A stretch of 64,000 nt of DNA from Hemicordylus capensis. Its lineage: Eukaryota > Chordata > Lepidosauria > Squamata > Cordylidae. Positions 10,192-20,350 of this stretch are shown here, piece by piece. A program made the translations under genes and the position numbers. The notes under the pieces are model-generated. The model was given only the letters and a program-made list of their open reading frames with translations, was not told the origin of the DNA and searched no databases. Each line of letters opens with the position of its first letter. Position 1 is the stretch's first letter. The stretch lies in assembly GCF_027244095.1 (NCBI RefSeq), contig NC_069662.1, positions 9,388,501-9,452,500 on the forward strand, given 5' to 3'.

Positions 10192-10599
10192 CCTACATAC
10201 CAGAGCCACTGATTATCCCAAAAGGGAACCTCAGAATAAGGCAACTTCCTGTCTTCCAGGCTCTTTGACTCTAAGAGCCAACCTAAAAGTTTAGGAGCCA
10301 GACTGCACTCTGCTCCACAGCAGGTGGGCAAGGGGAGGACTTGCCACCAGAAATCTCCCCCGCTCCACAGAGAGTGGACTCACCACCTTGCTTACTTCTC
10401 CGTCTGGTTGCATCCATCTGGCTCAGACAGGTGATGGACAGACGTGACCAGGAGAAGGGAGCAGGCCAGGCCAGGCTGGGTTGCTTCCTCCTCTTCCTGG
10501 GTGGATCTGTCTGGCCAAGACAGATTATGGGACAGGTGCAACGAGGAGAAAAAGCCAGCAGCCAACCTTCGCCTTGCTCGCGCATGCCTCCTAGCTGCG
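10192..10599. other. Unique stretch, no gene seen
   Basis: Moderately GC-rich. The segment TCTAAGAGCC..TTTAGGAGCC near 10270-10300 resembles the start of the repeat at 58430 but is too short to call. Confidence 0.35.
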
Positions 10600-10662
10600 T
10601 CAGCCCACCGCCTGGCCCAGGTGCCATGGCGAGCTGGCACCTGCGAATTGTCAAGCCCCAAC
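10600..10662 (+). repeat. 3' end of the unrecognised repeat family R
   Basis: GTGCCATGGCGAGCTGGCACC then AATTGTCAAGCCCC parallels the 3' ends at 58690-58735 and 60410-60460, giving a third site for this family. Confidence 0.45.
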
Positions 10663-10667
10663 ACGAT

Positions 10668-10745
10668 CATTGGTCCAGTTAGCTCCGTGCCGTCTACTCT
10701 GACTGGGAGAAGCTCTCTGGGGTCTCAGTCACAGATCTTCCCAGC
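10668..10745 (-). mobile_element. 5S/Ala composite SINE, tail fragment
   Basis: Minus-strand tail with CATTGGTCCAGTTAGCTC and TCTGACTGGGAG; the copy decays quickly after that. Confidence 0.55.
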
Positions 10746-10862
10746 TCATTTACCGACCCAGTCCAAGTTCAGTCCCTGGTGTAACCTTTTATACGAAGAG
10801 GGATGCTACCAGGGCTCTACCGGCTCTCCAAAAAAGGAACAAAACCTCAATTCCCATCTTCC

Positions 10863-11135
10863 ATGATCAGGGTAAAAGGTAAAGTGTGCCGTCGAGTCAA
10901 TGTCGACGCCTGGCGACCACAAAGCCCTGCGGTTGTCTTTGGTAGAATACAGGAGGGGTTGACCATTGCCATTACCCACAGAGTATGAGATGAAGCCTTT
11001 CAGCATCTTCCTATATCGCTGCTGTCCGATACAGTCCTTTCCCATAGTCTGGGAAACATACCAGCGGTGATTCGAACCGGCAACCTCTGGCTTGCTAGTC
11101 AAGTCATTTCCCCGCTGCACCATTAGGTGGCTTCA
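10863..11135 (-). mobile_element. Second tRNA-derived SINE family (H), near full length
   Basis: On the minus strand it begins GCCACCTAATGGTGCAGCGG and carries a tRNA-like B-box (GCCGGTTCGAATCACC). The body includes the complement of GTAGAATACAGGAGGGG, and it ends in a block with GTCGAGTCAATGTCGAC on the plus strand. Four copies occur in the window (also 33785, 36077, 52533). Confidence 0.75.
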
Positions 11136-12190
11136 TGATAAGGGAACACTATACTAAGATAAGAGACACTGCAAAGAAGGGAAGCAGAAGCAAGCTCCTG
11201 CTGGATCTTTGAGGACCACCCAAGCTACACAGAAAGGGCATATCCTGTTGTACATCAGTATATTCTGCAATGGAAAGTGCACCCGGTTTCTTCTTAGAGC
11301 CTCCCCTGCTTCACTCCAGAATATGGACACAATTCCTGCAGTGCATCAAAGGGATGGCAGAGAGGGTGTGGTCCCTGCTAGGGAAGGTGATTTCTTCCTC
11401 TTCAACACAACACAGGAAGATTTATTTCAAGTCAAGTAAAATGTGTCTGGGTGATCCCAAAAACATGGGGGACTGTGTGTCATTTGTATTGTTTCCATTG
11501 CTTTTTGATTCTGAGGTTTGGCCATTGCAGTGGATTTCATGGGAAGAAACTAAGGAAGCTTTACTTGGTTGCAAAGTGTATGTTGTGGACTCCCCTGCTT
11601 GGAAGAGGACCCATTCACTGTATCTTTTGGCAGTTCAAGAGAAGTGGGAGAATTCAGCCTTCCTTCTCCAGAGCAACCATCTCTCCTTGGCTTGTTTTTC
11701 CACTACCGCATCTCAGGGGAGAATTCTGCTTGCTTCAGCCCCCTATTAAACAATTCTCCTCCGATTAGAGTATCTCCCTCAAGTCATTTCTACCTCTGCC
11801 ATTTCTTTGTCCCAGAGGCAAACGCAGGCAGAGGAGAAGACAACGGCAGACCAACTGAACACCTTAAGATTTAGCTTGCAAGAGCAAACACTCTGGTGTG
11901 GACTATCCAGGATCGTCGTCAGGTCACTGAGTACCTTTAGGGAACTGCAGGTTTCACCCAGCTCTGCACACCAGATCTAGCAACCCTGCTACTGACTTAC
12001 AAGTTTCCAATCCTGAAACAAACAAGGCCAGATTTAAAAATAAAAATAAAAATAGGGCATATCCCTGCCCCAAGGCGATTACAATCTGAAAGTCAGATCT
12101 TGAATGGGTCTCAGTCCCTAGCTTCAGCTTCTGGTTCACCCACTGTAACATAGGAAGCTGTTACAAAGTCAGAAACCAAGTCAGACTATT
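11136..12190. other. Unique stretch, no convincing gene
   Basis: Contains an open frame of 159 codons at 11270-11749 (+) with no recognisable domain and overlapping frames of similar length, which argues for chance. A degraded LINE tail (GGCATATCCCTGCCCC) lies near 12054. Confidence 0.4.
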
Positions 12191-12192
12191 GG

Positions 12193-12712
12193 TCATAAGA
12201 ACAGCCCTGCTGGATCAGGCCCAAGGCCCATCTATTCCAGCATTCCCTTTCACACAGTGGCCCAGCAGATGGAACATAGGAAGCTGCCCTATACTGAGTC
12301 AGACCATTGACCTATCTAGCTCAGTACTGTCTTTACTGACTGGCAGTGGCTTCCTCAAGGTTGCAGGCAGGAATCTCTCTCAGCCCTATCTTGGAGATGC
12401 TGCCAGGGAGGGAAGTTGGAACCTAGATGTTCTTCCCAGAGTGGCTCCATCCCCTAAGGGTAGTATCTTACAGCGCAAACATTTCTAGTCTCCCTTTTCA
12501 TATGCAACCAGGGCAAACGCAGCTTAGCTAAGGGGACAGGTCATGCTTGCTACCACAAGACCAGCTCTCCTCTGGGGAGCCCATAGGCAAGAAGTATATG
12601 CATGCCTTGTATCCCACAGTTACTCACCTGCAAATGGTATTTAGAGGCATCTTGCCTCCGAGGCTGGAGGTGGCCTATAGCCCTCAGACTAGCAGCCATT
12701 GATAGACCTGTT
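12193..12712 (+). repeat. Family F repeat split by a composite SINE
   Basis: Left part from CATAAGAACAGCCCTG to CCCAGCAGATGG (12193-12271). The right part resumes near 12572 with GGGGAGCCCATAGGC and runs to GACCTGTTCTCCATGG. The minus-strand SINE at 12272-12570 sits exactly where family F is contiguous elsewhere. Confidence 0.75.
12272..12570 (-). mobile_element. 5S/Ala composite SINE nested in family F
   Basis: Near full length on the minus strand, from GAACATAGGAAGCTGCC to ACCAGCTCTCCTC. Younger than the family F copy it interrupts. Confidence 0.8.
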
Positions 12713-12743
12713 CTCCATGGATGAAAGCCATTGTTCCTTAAAC

Positions 12744-13018
12744 ATCTACTCAGCTCAGTACCGTCTACACAGACTGGCAGTGATTCTCCAAGGTTTCAGG
12801 CAGGACTCTTTGCCAGTCCTACCTGGAGATACTAAAGTATGGGCCTGGGACCTTCTACATGCAAGGAAGAGGCTCTGCCTCTGAGCTACAGCCCCATCCC
12901 CCAAGAGGAATATCTTACAGCAGACAGTGTTCACATGTAGTCACCCAAATGCAACCCAGGGTGAATCCTGCTTAGCAAAGGGGACAATTCATGCTTGCTA
13001 TTGGAAAATCAGCTCTAC
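12744..13018 (-). mobile_element. 5S/Ala composite SINE with tRNA-Ala-like part
   Basis: The minus-strand copy retains the tRNA-Ala-like unit (plus strand TGCATG-like core then CTCTGAGCTACAGCCCC) between the tail and the 5S-like head. The outermost tail is missing. Confidence 0.75.
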
Positions 13019-13302
13019 AACCATCTATTCTTGTTTAACAGAGAGAGCTGAATACTGAATAGATAGAGAGTTTACAAATAAGATGAATTCAGGAAAAGTT
13101 ATGCTAGGGAGAATGAAGGACAGGCATTCTGAACACAGAAGATCTCTTCTCCAGCCAATCTACATGCAAAGACAGACCAGAGTACTAGACAATTTAAGAC
13201 ACTCCATTAAGGGGGGGGGGGAATCTAGACACATGATATACTGCTACGTAAGATTCTGAAATATTGCTTCCATCTACCTAGAACAGTCTAGAATCAGTCA
13301 TG

Positions 13303-13487
13303 AAGCTAGCTCAATGGCACGGCACCTGCTTTGCAAGCACAAGGTCCCAGGTTCAGACCTGACATCTTCAGGTCGGACCAGGAAAAAGTCCTGTCTGAAA
13401 CGCTGAAGAGCTGCTGCCAGTCAGAGAAGACAACACTGAACTAGATGGATCAAGGGTCTGACTCAGTCGAAGGCAGCTTCATTTGCT
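13303..13487 (+). mobile_element. 5S/Ala composite SINE from the tRNA-Ala-like part onward
   Basis: Starts with TAGCTCAATGGCACGGC, TTTGCAAGCACAAGG and GTCCCAGGTTCAGACC, a decayed tRNA-Ala outline, then the tail to CGAAGGCAGCTTC. A poly-G run (13210-13220) lies just upstream. Confidence 0.75.
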
Positions 13488-15289
13488 CCACTCTTGGCTC
13501 AGAGGAAGCACTAGGACAACTTGCCCAAGAAGTCCTGGGACATAACACACTCAGAGAAACCCCCACTGTCCAAAGCCAGCTAGTACCATGTGTGTGAGAA
13601 CTAAACCAGTGCCACATGTTTCAGACCAGCTCAACCTTTTCAACCCTCCATCCACTTTTTTCAATCCTTTAGTGATCAGGTACATTTCTAGTTTCCAGAA
13701 AGGTTTTATGCCAGTGTGAACAGGATTCTGTCCTGGACAGCAACCCATAGCTCCAGGTTTTTAAGATACTGGAGGAAGGAGGAAGGCACCACATAAAAAG
13801 CACACACTCATCTCATAAGTGGAAAACTGCAAAGAGGGAATTGTCCCACATTCAGGGCTGTTTTGTTGTTGCACTTTGAGGTTACCTTTGTGGCTCCCAC
13901 AGATGTCAACCATGACCCGAAAACAGGACGTTGTGTTACTGTAGCCTAAAAGTGGGCCAAAGCCATCCTCAGAGTGGCCACAGTCTTCCTCACAAGATTG
14001 CAAAACTGCAAAGCAATTGCTACACAGAGGACATGTTCATGTCTCATACATCCAATTTAGGAGCACCTCTTCCCACCCCAACCATCCAGAGAGCCAAGTT
14101 GAGGTGGGCACTGTCTCCATCCCTCCGCTTCCCATCCTGGTATGCTGCTTATTGGTTCTTGGTGCAAACTTGAGTGTTTTTGCTGCCTCTGCTTAACCAC
14201 GACTCCACATATTTCTAGCCCTCATGGAGAAAGCATGCCAGTCTGTATATGCAATGGCAAAAAAAAAAGATGCTAAAGGAAAAGCAAGGAGGCCACAAAA
14301 GAGCTTATTCATTCTCAGAGTCTCACAGCTCAGCTACACTGTCAGCATCCCAAGTACCACGATTCTGTTTTATTCTACTTTATTTTTGAAGACAAACTCC
14401 CACAACAGCAGCCTTTGAGGGATTCCTCATCCTCCCCTCAATTCATCCCACCTCAAGATGTCCCACAGAGCTATCCCTCTCAACACGCCCCTCAGTATCC
14501 AAAACCAGTTTCCTTTAACCTGCTTGCTGGTTATAGAGAATATAGGGAACCCGGTTTCTGCACCTCCCAGATCCATCCTGCTGCCCACACCCTCCAATCT
14601 TTTCACCGACATCTCAACACCCTGCATTACTGATGCCATCTCTACCTATGCACCCAACACATCACTCTCTCTAGTGAAGACCCCTCCCAGATCTCTCCCA
14701 CCTGTGCTCATCTTACATCCTCCCCCCCCAACTTCTACTCCAGCAGAGATGGGGGAAGGCCTTCATTTCAACACCCCACCAAACCTTACAACCCCATAAC
14801 CTCACGTGAGACCTCTGAGAGAGATTCTGGTCCCACAACCCACCCCAGTGCCCCTGCTTCCTACAAACCCTCTCAAAACCCCTGCGCCCCCTTAAGCCGA
14901 CCTGAAGACCCCTGTACTCAAGCCCCTGCTCACATTATATTGCCTGCCACTCCAGTCCTCTTTCCACCCTCTCTGCTGGAGACCCCCCCACACACACTAT
15001 TCACCCCCATCTTTGCCCCCCGCCGCTTGCCTTAGTCCCCTCCCTTCAGCCCTCAGTGCTAGATATCTCCCTCACAAGAGCATTATCTATGCGGGGGATC
15101 CACCCCCTACCACCACCACCACCCCCCAGCCAGGCTGCCGCCTGCTTCCACCCTCCAGAGCCCCTACTTGCCTCCCCGCAGCCCTCAAGCCTTTAGACCC
15201 CTTGCCTACAGCTCCCCCTTCTCTCTGCAAGCGGGCGCTCCCCCCCCACCCCCCAGCTTGCAATGCCGATGCACTAAGGCACCAAACAT
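13488..15289. other. Unique stretch upstream of CpG island 1
   Basis: From about 14440 the plus strand becomes C- and CT-rich (CCACCACCACC-type runs near 15105-15130). On the minus strand this would be intron 1 of the gene starting in the CpG island. I see no exon with a credible protein. Confidence 0.4.
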
Positions 15290-16210
15290 GCGCTGTGCAG
15301 CCCACCCCCTCGCCTGCCTGCAGCCGGGCCCTGAGCAAGGCGGCGGCGCTGCTAGAGCTAGAGCTGGAGCTGCGGCCCTCCTTCCTATCCTGCCTCCCTT
15401 GCAGGCGCCCTCCAGCGAGAGCCCCGGGGCGGCTTCTCACCTGCGCTGCGGCGGGTCCTGCTGCTGCTGCTGCTGCCGGAGGGGGATCAGCGTGGCGGCT
15501 GCGGCGACCGCCGCTGGGGCTGGGGCCGGGGGAAAGGAGAGGGAGAAGGAGAGGGGAAGGAGGAGGAGGAGGAGGGAGCGGGAGGCAGCGGCGGCGGCGG
15601 CTGCTCCAGCTCCTCCACCGCCGGCGCTGCTGCAACTGTGCTGCTTGCTGCTACTGCTGCTACCGCCGGCGCCGCTGCTCTTCTTGCCGCAGCCTCCGCC
15701 CCCTGCCGCGGCCCGACTGACAAGGCGCCACTCAGCCACGCCCCCTCCCCTCCACACCGCCTCCTCTCCTCCCGCCCAGGACGCCCTCCCGGCCAATCGC
15801 CGCCCGCCGCCGGGAAGCCCCGCCTCCTGCCCCTCCGGGACTCGGCGCTTGCGCGCAGGCGCCTCCTGCTCGCTTCGCGGCGGCTGCCGCTGGGGAAGTC
15901 AGGCGGCGAGGCGTGCGCTCGCCCGGCGGCGGCGGCGGCGGCGGCGGCTGCTTCTCCGTCTCTCTCTGTCTGTTTGTCTGTCTCGCGCGCGCCCCCTTTG
16001 ACCGACTCCCCCCGCCCCCGACGCCCGCCCCAGGAGGCGAGAGTGGGGAAGGGTGCACGCGCAGCCGCCGTCACTTCCGGTTGGCTGCGGAGCGCCGCCA
16101 TGTGCGGAGCGGGAGGCTGGAGCCAGGGCAGGGGGGCGGGGGAGGAGGCGCGAGGAGCAGAGGGAAGCGGGCCGCAGCAGCACCAGTGGCCCCCAATAGG
16201 AATAAAGATC
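15290..16210. promoter_or_regulatory. CpG island, probable promoter of a minus-strand gene
   Basis: Very high GC and dense CpG stand out sharply from the flanks. An ETS-type promoter motif, CCGGAAGTG on the minus strand, lies at 16072-16080. A YY1-like ATGGCGGCG (minus) starts at 16101. Runs of GCN and CAG triplets (15460-15475, 15590-15660, 15925-15948) and a GA-rich tract (15536-15586) fill the transcribed side. A composite SINE begins 70 bases to the right, outside the island. The gene is unidentified. Confidence 0.75.
15441..16070 (-). other. Candidate first exon, probably 5' untranslated, minus strand
   Basis: The minus strand has a near-perfect splice donor, CGCAG|GTGAGAAG, with the last exon base at 15441. 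The only minus-strand ATG I find in the island is at 16101, and its frame stops at about 15487, before the donor. Translation therefore probably starts in a later exon at lower coordinates, and this exon would be leader. Two other frames are open through the donor without an ATG, one ending in glutamines then DPPQR. I do not recognise the gene. The 5' edge is inferred from the ETS motif. Confidence 0.5.
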
Positions 16211-16279
16211 ATATAGTATAAGCATAATAAAGAGAGTGAAGTGCGCATCATGGGCTGCCGAGAAGGAAGGTTGGAGGGA

Positions 16280-16590
16280 GCTGGTGTAAGGGGAGCTGGC
16301 CTTCTTGTGGCAGCAAGCATGCATTGCCCCCTTTGCTAAGCAGGCTCCTCCCTGGTGTGCATTTGGATGGGAGACTTATGCGGGAGCACTGCTAGATATT
16401 CCCTTAGGGGATGGGGTGGGGCCTCTCTGGGAAGAGCGTCTGGTTCCAAATTCCCTCCCTGGCAGCATCTCCAAGATAGAGCTGAGAGAGATTCCTGCCT
16501 GCAACCTTGGCGAAGCTGCTGCCAGTCTGCGTAGACAATACTGAGCTAGATGGGTCAATGACTCCATAGAAGGAAGCTTCCTATGTTCCT
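16280..16590 (+). mobile_element. 5S/Ala composite SINE beside the CpG island
   Basis: Full-length type without the tRNA-Ala-like middle. The 5S resemblance is strong here: TTTGCTAAGCAGG followed by CATTTGGATGGGAGAC. It ends GAAGCTTCCTATGTTCCT. Confidence 0.85.
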
Positions 16591-17224
16591 AATATTAGTT
16601 TTATAACCCTATTGCAATTGTTCTAAGCTGCCCTGGAAATATATGTATTAAAAAGTGGGATATACATGTACAAATGAATAACTAATGTACACCTGAGGCT
16701 CTTTAACTTTGTGTGTGTGTGTAGGCCGCTTGAAAATTTCTTAGGGCCTCTGTGGACTGCTTAATTTTTTATTTTTTTGTTCTACAAATCAAAGCACATA
16801 ACTCACATAAGATTATAAAAAATCAAGGGGAAGGAGAAAAATGGGTATTCTCAACTATTCTGCAGCCTTATGGATTCTGAGGGCCACAGCGAGAACCTCT
16901 GACAATCTTTCCTGAAGCCTATGAATAGGGAGTTGTTTCACCTGTTGGATGCTCTAAATGTTTGGGGTGCCCTGTCCTATGCCTCTGCATTAGGAGCACC
17001 ACAACTTCCACTGGGATTCAGAAGAAAAGAAATTATTGCTCCATTGAGCCCACGACCCTTTACACCTATGTGCAATCTTCTGGGTGGGGAGGTAGTGTCT
17101 TTCTTTTTTAATCCTTGAGTTGCAGGGGTCCTTGTACATTGCTTGCCAATTCTGACTAAAACTATTTCCTGGAGTGTGCCCCCCCCCGTATTTCCCCTGT
17201 ATTTTTCACAATATTAAGCCACTA
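16591..17224. other. Unique stretch, no gene seen
   Basis: No recognisable frame. A short GT run lies at about 16713-16724. Confidence 0.4.
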
Positions 17225-17906
17225 CAATCTCCTGGATTCCGTTCAGCAATCGTTCTCCTTTTGGGAGAAGACGGAGGCTAAACAGGGAGTTGAACTTCTG
17301 CCTCCTTTTTGTCTCTCATTAATGTTTCTCCATCCATCATACTGGGCTGCAAGCCCACCGTTTCCTCTTTCCTCTGACTTTGAACACACACTTGAAAAAG
17401 AATCCCTCGCCAGCCTTGGCTCATTCTCAGCATCTGCTTTGACGCTGTCCTTACAAGTCTGTATCCATCCTTGGTGACCTGTCCTTTCCATTTCTTATAC
17501 ATGCCCTTTATTGTTATCTCCAACTCATCACAGAGCTTCCTGCACAGCCACATTGGCTTTTTTAGACCTCTCCCATTTTTCTTCCCCATAGGAATACTCT
17601 GTGATTGTGCTTTTAAGTCCTTGTCCAGGAACTTCCATTCGTCTTGGGATCCTTTTCTCATGTATTTATCTAGCCATAGGTGATTTCAGCTTTCCTGGAA
17701 TCCAAGGTACATGTTTAACTACACTCACTTTTAGCTTTCTGTAAGATCAAGAATTCCACCATTACATGTCCCCCCCAAAGTTTCCACTACATTTGTTAGG
17801 ATCAATTCAAGGGGATAGCATATTTATCCAAATCTGATGAGTTCCCCCCCTCGTTCTTGCCTGTTAAATATTTGGGGGGGTGGGATGGGGTCATCTTGGA
17901 TTTTAA

Positions 17907-18161
17907 CCCCTGCTAACTGAGCAAAGAGGCACCTTTTTTAAAGTGGTGATTCTCTTTATTTAGCAGGGGGAGAGTAACTGGCCCTCTCCAACCTCAGCAC
18001 AGCATCCCTCCAGTGGCTGTTGCTGGTGTCTACCTTTATGTTTCTTTTTAGATTGTGAGCCCTTTGGGGATAGGGTGCATTCTTATTTGTTTATATTTAT
18101 GTAAACCGCTTTGAGAACTTTGGTTGAAAAGCGGTATATAATATTATTATTAGTAGTAGTA
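17907..18161 (+). mobile_element. LINE-tail-type SINE (family C) inside the CR1
   Basis: Family C runs CCCCTGCTAACTGAGC, AAAGAGGCACC, AGCAGGGGGAGAGTAACTGG, CATCCCTCCAGTGGCTG, TTGTGAGCCCTTTGGGG. It ends in one of two tails; here it is the ACCGCTTTGAGAACTTTGG version with AAGCGGTATATAAT and a short ATT/AGT repeat. More than ten copies occur in the window. Part of the 3' end resembles L2-type tails, suggesting L2 mobilised it. Confidence 0.75.
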
Positions 18162-18517
18162 TCTTTTAAGGCATTGTTTGCATCCAGAGTCGTCTTCTGT
18201 TTGGGTAAATATAGTAGTCAATTTCTCATTCCTTCCTCCAGCTTCTGAAGGGACGAGGTTGCTAGCAAGGTTTGTTGGGGATTCTTTAGAGACTCCATGT
18301 TTAGTGGAGTTTGTTTCCCGACAGATTTCAGAGTAGTTGAAGTTCCCTGTTATAAATTCTTGATTCTTCGAAGCATCTGTAATTGTTTCACAGGAAAGCA
18401 TTATTTACATCCTTCCTTGGTATGGTGGTCTGTAATAGACTCGAACTTCAGTGTTGTTTTCATTTCCTTCACCATTCATTGCTTACCCAGATGCTATTCA
18501 CTGGGCAGATGCTGGGC

Positions 18518-18648
18518 ATTCTGGCATCTCCAAGATAGGGCTGAGAGAGACTCCTGCCTGCAGCCTTGAAGAGAAGCCGTTGCCAGTCTGGGTAGCTAAT
18601 ACTGAGCTAGATGGACCAATGGTCTGACACAACTTCCTATGTTCCTAC
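18518..18648 (+). mobile_element. 5S/Ala composite SINE, 3' part, inside the CR1
   Basis: Starts at CTGGCATCTCCAAG and ends AACTTCCTATGTTCCTA. CR1-like sequence lies on both sides. Confidence 0.7.
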
Positions 18649-18723
18649 CACATGTTCATTTCTTGGATTTCTGTGCAGGTGTACAATTCTGGGCATTGAA
18701 TGATGTTCCTCTCCCCTTGTTCT

Positions 18724-19300
18724 TGGAACATGGGAAGCTGCTTTACGCTGAATCAGACCGTTCATTTATCTAGCTCACTATTGTCTACACCAGGGGTGCA
18801 CAAGTCAAATATCCCAGCGCGGGCCAGAACTCACCATGACTTGGTATGCAGGGGTTGAGGTAAATTTTCAGCACATCAATGATTACATTAACATTAATTA
18901 TTTAAAATATTATTGAAAGCAATTATTAGTTACCCAGAGCATGAGGAGGGGGCTCCTAGCAACCTTTCCTCTTCCCTGTCTCCCATGCACTTTCAAATGC
19001 TTGCAAAAGTCAATTTTGAAAAGGGACTGATCCCCACCAGGTCCATGGGGCAAAGCAGCATTTTGCACCCTACCTCAGGCACTGCAGTACTTTGGGCCAG
19101 CAAAAAAGTCCACGTGGGCTGGATCTCAGGGGCCTTATGTTGTGCAGGCCTGGTCTACACGGACTGGCAGCGACTCTCCAGGGTTTCAGACAAGATTCTC
19201 CTCCAGCCCTACCTGGAGATGCTGCCAGGGATTGAGACTTGGGCCTTCTGTAGGCAAAGCGGGTGCCATTCTACTGAGCTGTGGGACCATCTCCAAAATG
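18724..19300 (-). mobile_element. 5S/Ala composite SINE split by a family N hAT element
   Basis: The minus-strand tail at 18724-18790 and the rest at 19153-19300 are one SINE separated by the hAT element at 18791-19152. The tRNA-Ala-like part is seen near 19270 (CTGAGCTGTGGGACC on the plus strand). It is followed directly by a tRNA-Asn copy. Confidence 0.8.
18791..19152. mobile_element. hAT-type non-autonomous element, 362 bp (family N)
   Basis: Inverted ends CAGGGGTGCACAAG and TTGTGCAGGCCTG lie between perfect 8-bp duplications GTCTACAC (18783-18790 and 19153-19160). It inserted in a composite SINE that had itself inserted in a CR1. Confidence 0.9.
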
Positions 19301-19302
19301 AG

Positions 19303-19376
19303 AGTCCCTGGGTGGGCTTGAACCACCAACCTTTCAGTTAACAGCCAAACGTGCTAACCGATTGTGCCACAGAGAC
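19303..19376 (-). pseudogene. tRNA-Asn(GUU) copy with CpG decay
   Basis: The minus strand folds as a 74-base tRNA. The acceptor GTCTCTG pairs with CAGGGAC, the anticodon loop is CTGTTAA (anticodon GTT, plus-strand 19340-19342), and the T arm is GGTGG TTCAAGC CCACC. Compared with the vertebrate tRNA-Asn I remember (stem bases and loops only, from memory), the internal differences are all transitions at CpG sites, five in all. Two of them unpair the D stem (GCAC facing GCAC). That pattern fits a methylated, silent copy rather than a working gene. No CCA is encoded, as normal in vertebrates. Confidence 0.8.
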
Positions 19377-19755
19377 ACCTGCTCCAAGCATCTGTATAAG
19401 AAGTTGCATCCTTCCATTGCTGCATTCTAGTCCTTGGGGTCATCATCCCACCACCAAGTCTCCGTTACACCTATCAAGTCATATTCACTTTTCTCTACTA
19501 GGAGTTCAAGCTCTTGTTTGTTCCCCACATTCGGTGTTTTAGTGTATAGACATTGCAAGCCATTGATATGACGACTGAATGCCCCAACTGCTGTTTCATT
19601 GTGGGGTTTCCTAGGCAACCTCACAGCTCCGCCATCCCCCACAACACCCATAGCACCCATGGATGATCACAGAAAGTCCAGGTGGTGGGAACCTCATGGG
19701 GCTCATGGCATGAACCGGTACTTCCGCCTGAATTGTGATGTCTTGTGTTGTCTGG

Positions 19756-20350
19756 GACTCGAGACAGGGCCTTCTTGGTTGTGGCCCCTCGGCTTGGAAT
19801 TCATTCATTCATTCAATTTCGATACCGCCCTTCCAAAAATGGCTCAGGGCGGTTTACACAGAGAAATAATAAATAAATAAGATGGATCCCTGTCCCGAAA
19901 GGGCTCACAATCTAAAAAGAAACATCAGATAGACACCAGCAACAGTCACTGGAGGTACTGTGCTGGGGGTAGAGAAGGCCAGTTACTCTCCCCCTGCTAA
20001 ATAAAAGGGAATCACCACATTAAAAGGTGCCTCTTTGCTCAGTTAGCAGCGGTAAATGCCCTCCCTGAAGAGTTTCGCCATGCTCCTTCCCTCCATGTTT
20101 TTAAAAAACATCTCAAAACACACCTTTTAAAGGAGGCTTTTTAATGCTCCATTATTATTTTGTTATACCTGGTAGATTCTTTAGCTTTTTATAATTTTCA
20201 GTTTTAATTCGAACTTAATAATTGTGGTTTTTAATCTGAGTTTTAAAAAAGAATTATTAATTTTAGTACTTTTATTGTATCCGTGTCTATCTTATTGTTG
20301 GGAGCCACCCCGAGCACTGGAGGGGTGGGGTATAAATATTTTAAATAAAT
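19756..20350 (+). mobile_element. L2-type LINE 3' end split by a family C element
   Basis: Begins with the coding end of an L2-like protein (AGGGCCTTCTTGGTTGTGG, then after the insertion ATGCCCTCCCTGAAGAG). It continues through a T-rich 3' region to GGGAGCCACCCCGAGC and a GGGGTATAAAT motif with an AAATAAAT tail. The family C insertion at 19798-20051 separates GGAAT from GCCCT, which are contiguous in other copies. Confidence 0.75.
19798..20051 (-). mobile_element. Family C element nested in the L2 tail
   Basis: Minus-strand copy with the ACCGCCCTTCC..GGCTCAGGGCGG version of the tail, so it belongs to the second tail subtype. Its ATTC-repeat tail abuts the left breakpoint. Confidence 0.75.

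Larger units (their letters stand above)
17225..19620 (-). mobile_element. CR1-clade LINE fragment broken into pieces by four or more insertions
   Basis: Read on the minus strand, the pieces follow CR1 protein order. An endonuclease N-terminal part contains GLQCLYTKTPN and IGVTETWWWDDD (19430-19590). A middle part contains VYYRPPYQG (about 18440) and GNFNYSEICRET (about 18330). The linker before the reverse transcriptase contains KKPMWLCRKL and YKKWKGQVTKDGYR (17470-17580) and ends near ASVFSQKEN (about 17250). The reverse transcriptase core is absent, so the copy is truncated at its 3' side. Inserted between the pieces are a SINE-like element (17907), a composite SINE tail (18518), and a split composite SINE plus a tRNA-Asn copy (18724-19376). 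In-frame stops show it is dead. Confidence 0.8.

Noticed and set aside
11270-11749. 159-codon frame as a gene
   Set aside because: Two other frames of about 100 codons overlap it on the same strand, and no domain, splice site or start context supports it.
16100-16216. Plus-strand start codon GCCGCCATGT in CpG island 1 as the beginning of a protein
   Set aside because: The frame ends after 38 codons and no donor follows. The donor and ETS orientation favour the minus strand, although a bidirectional promoter is not excluded.
15013-16320. Long frames of up to 277 codons on both strands in CpG island 1
   Set aside because: They consist of poly-A, -P, -S, -R and -G from GCN and GGA runs, overlap each other in several frames and match no protein. 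They are expected in stop-poor GC-rich DNA.
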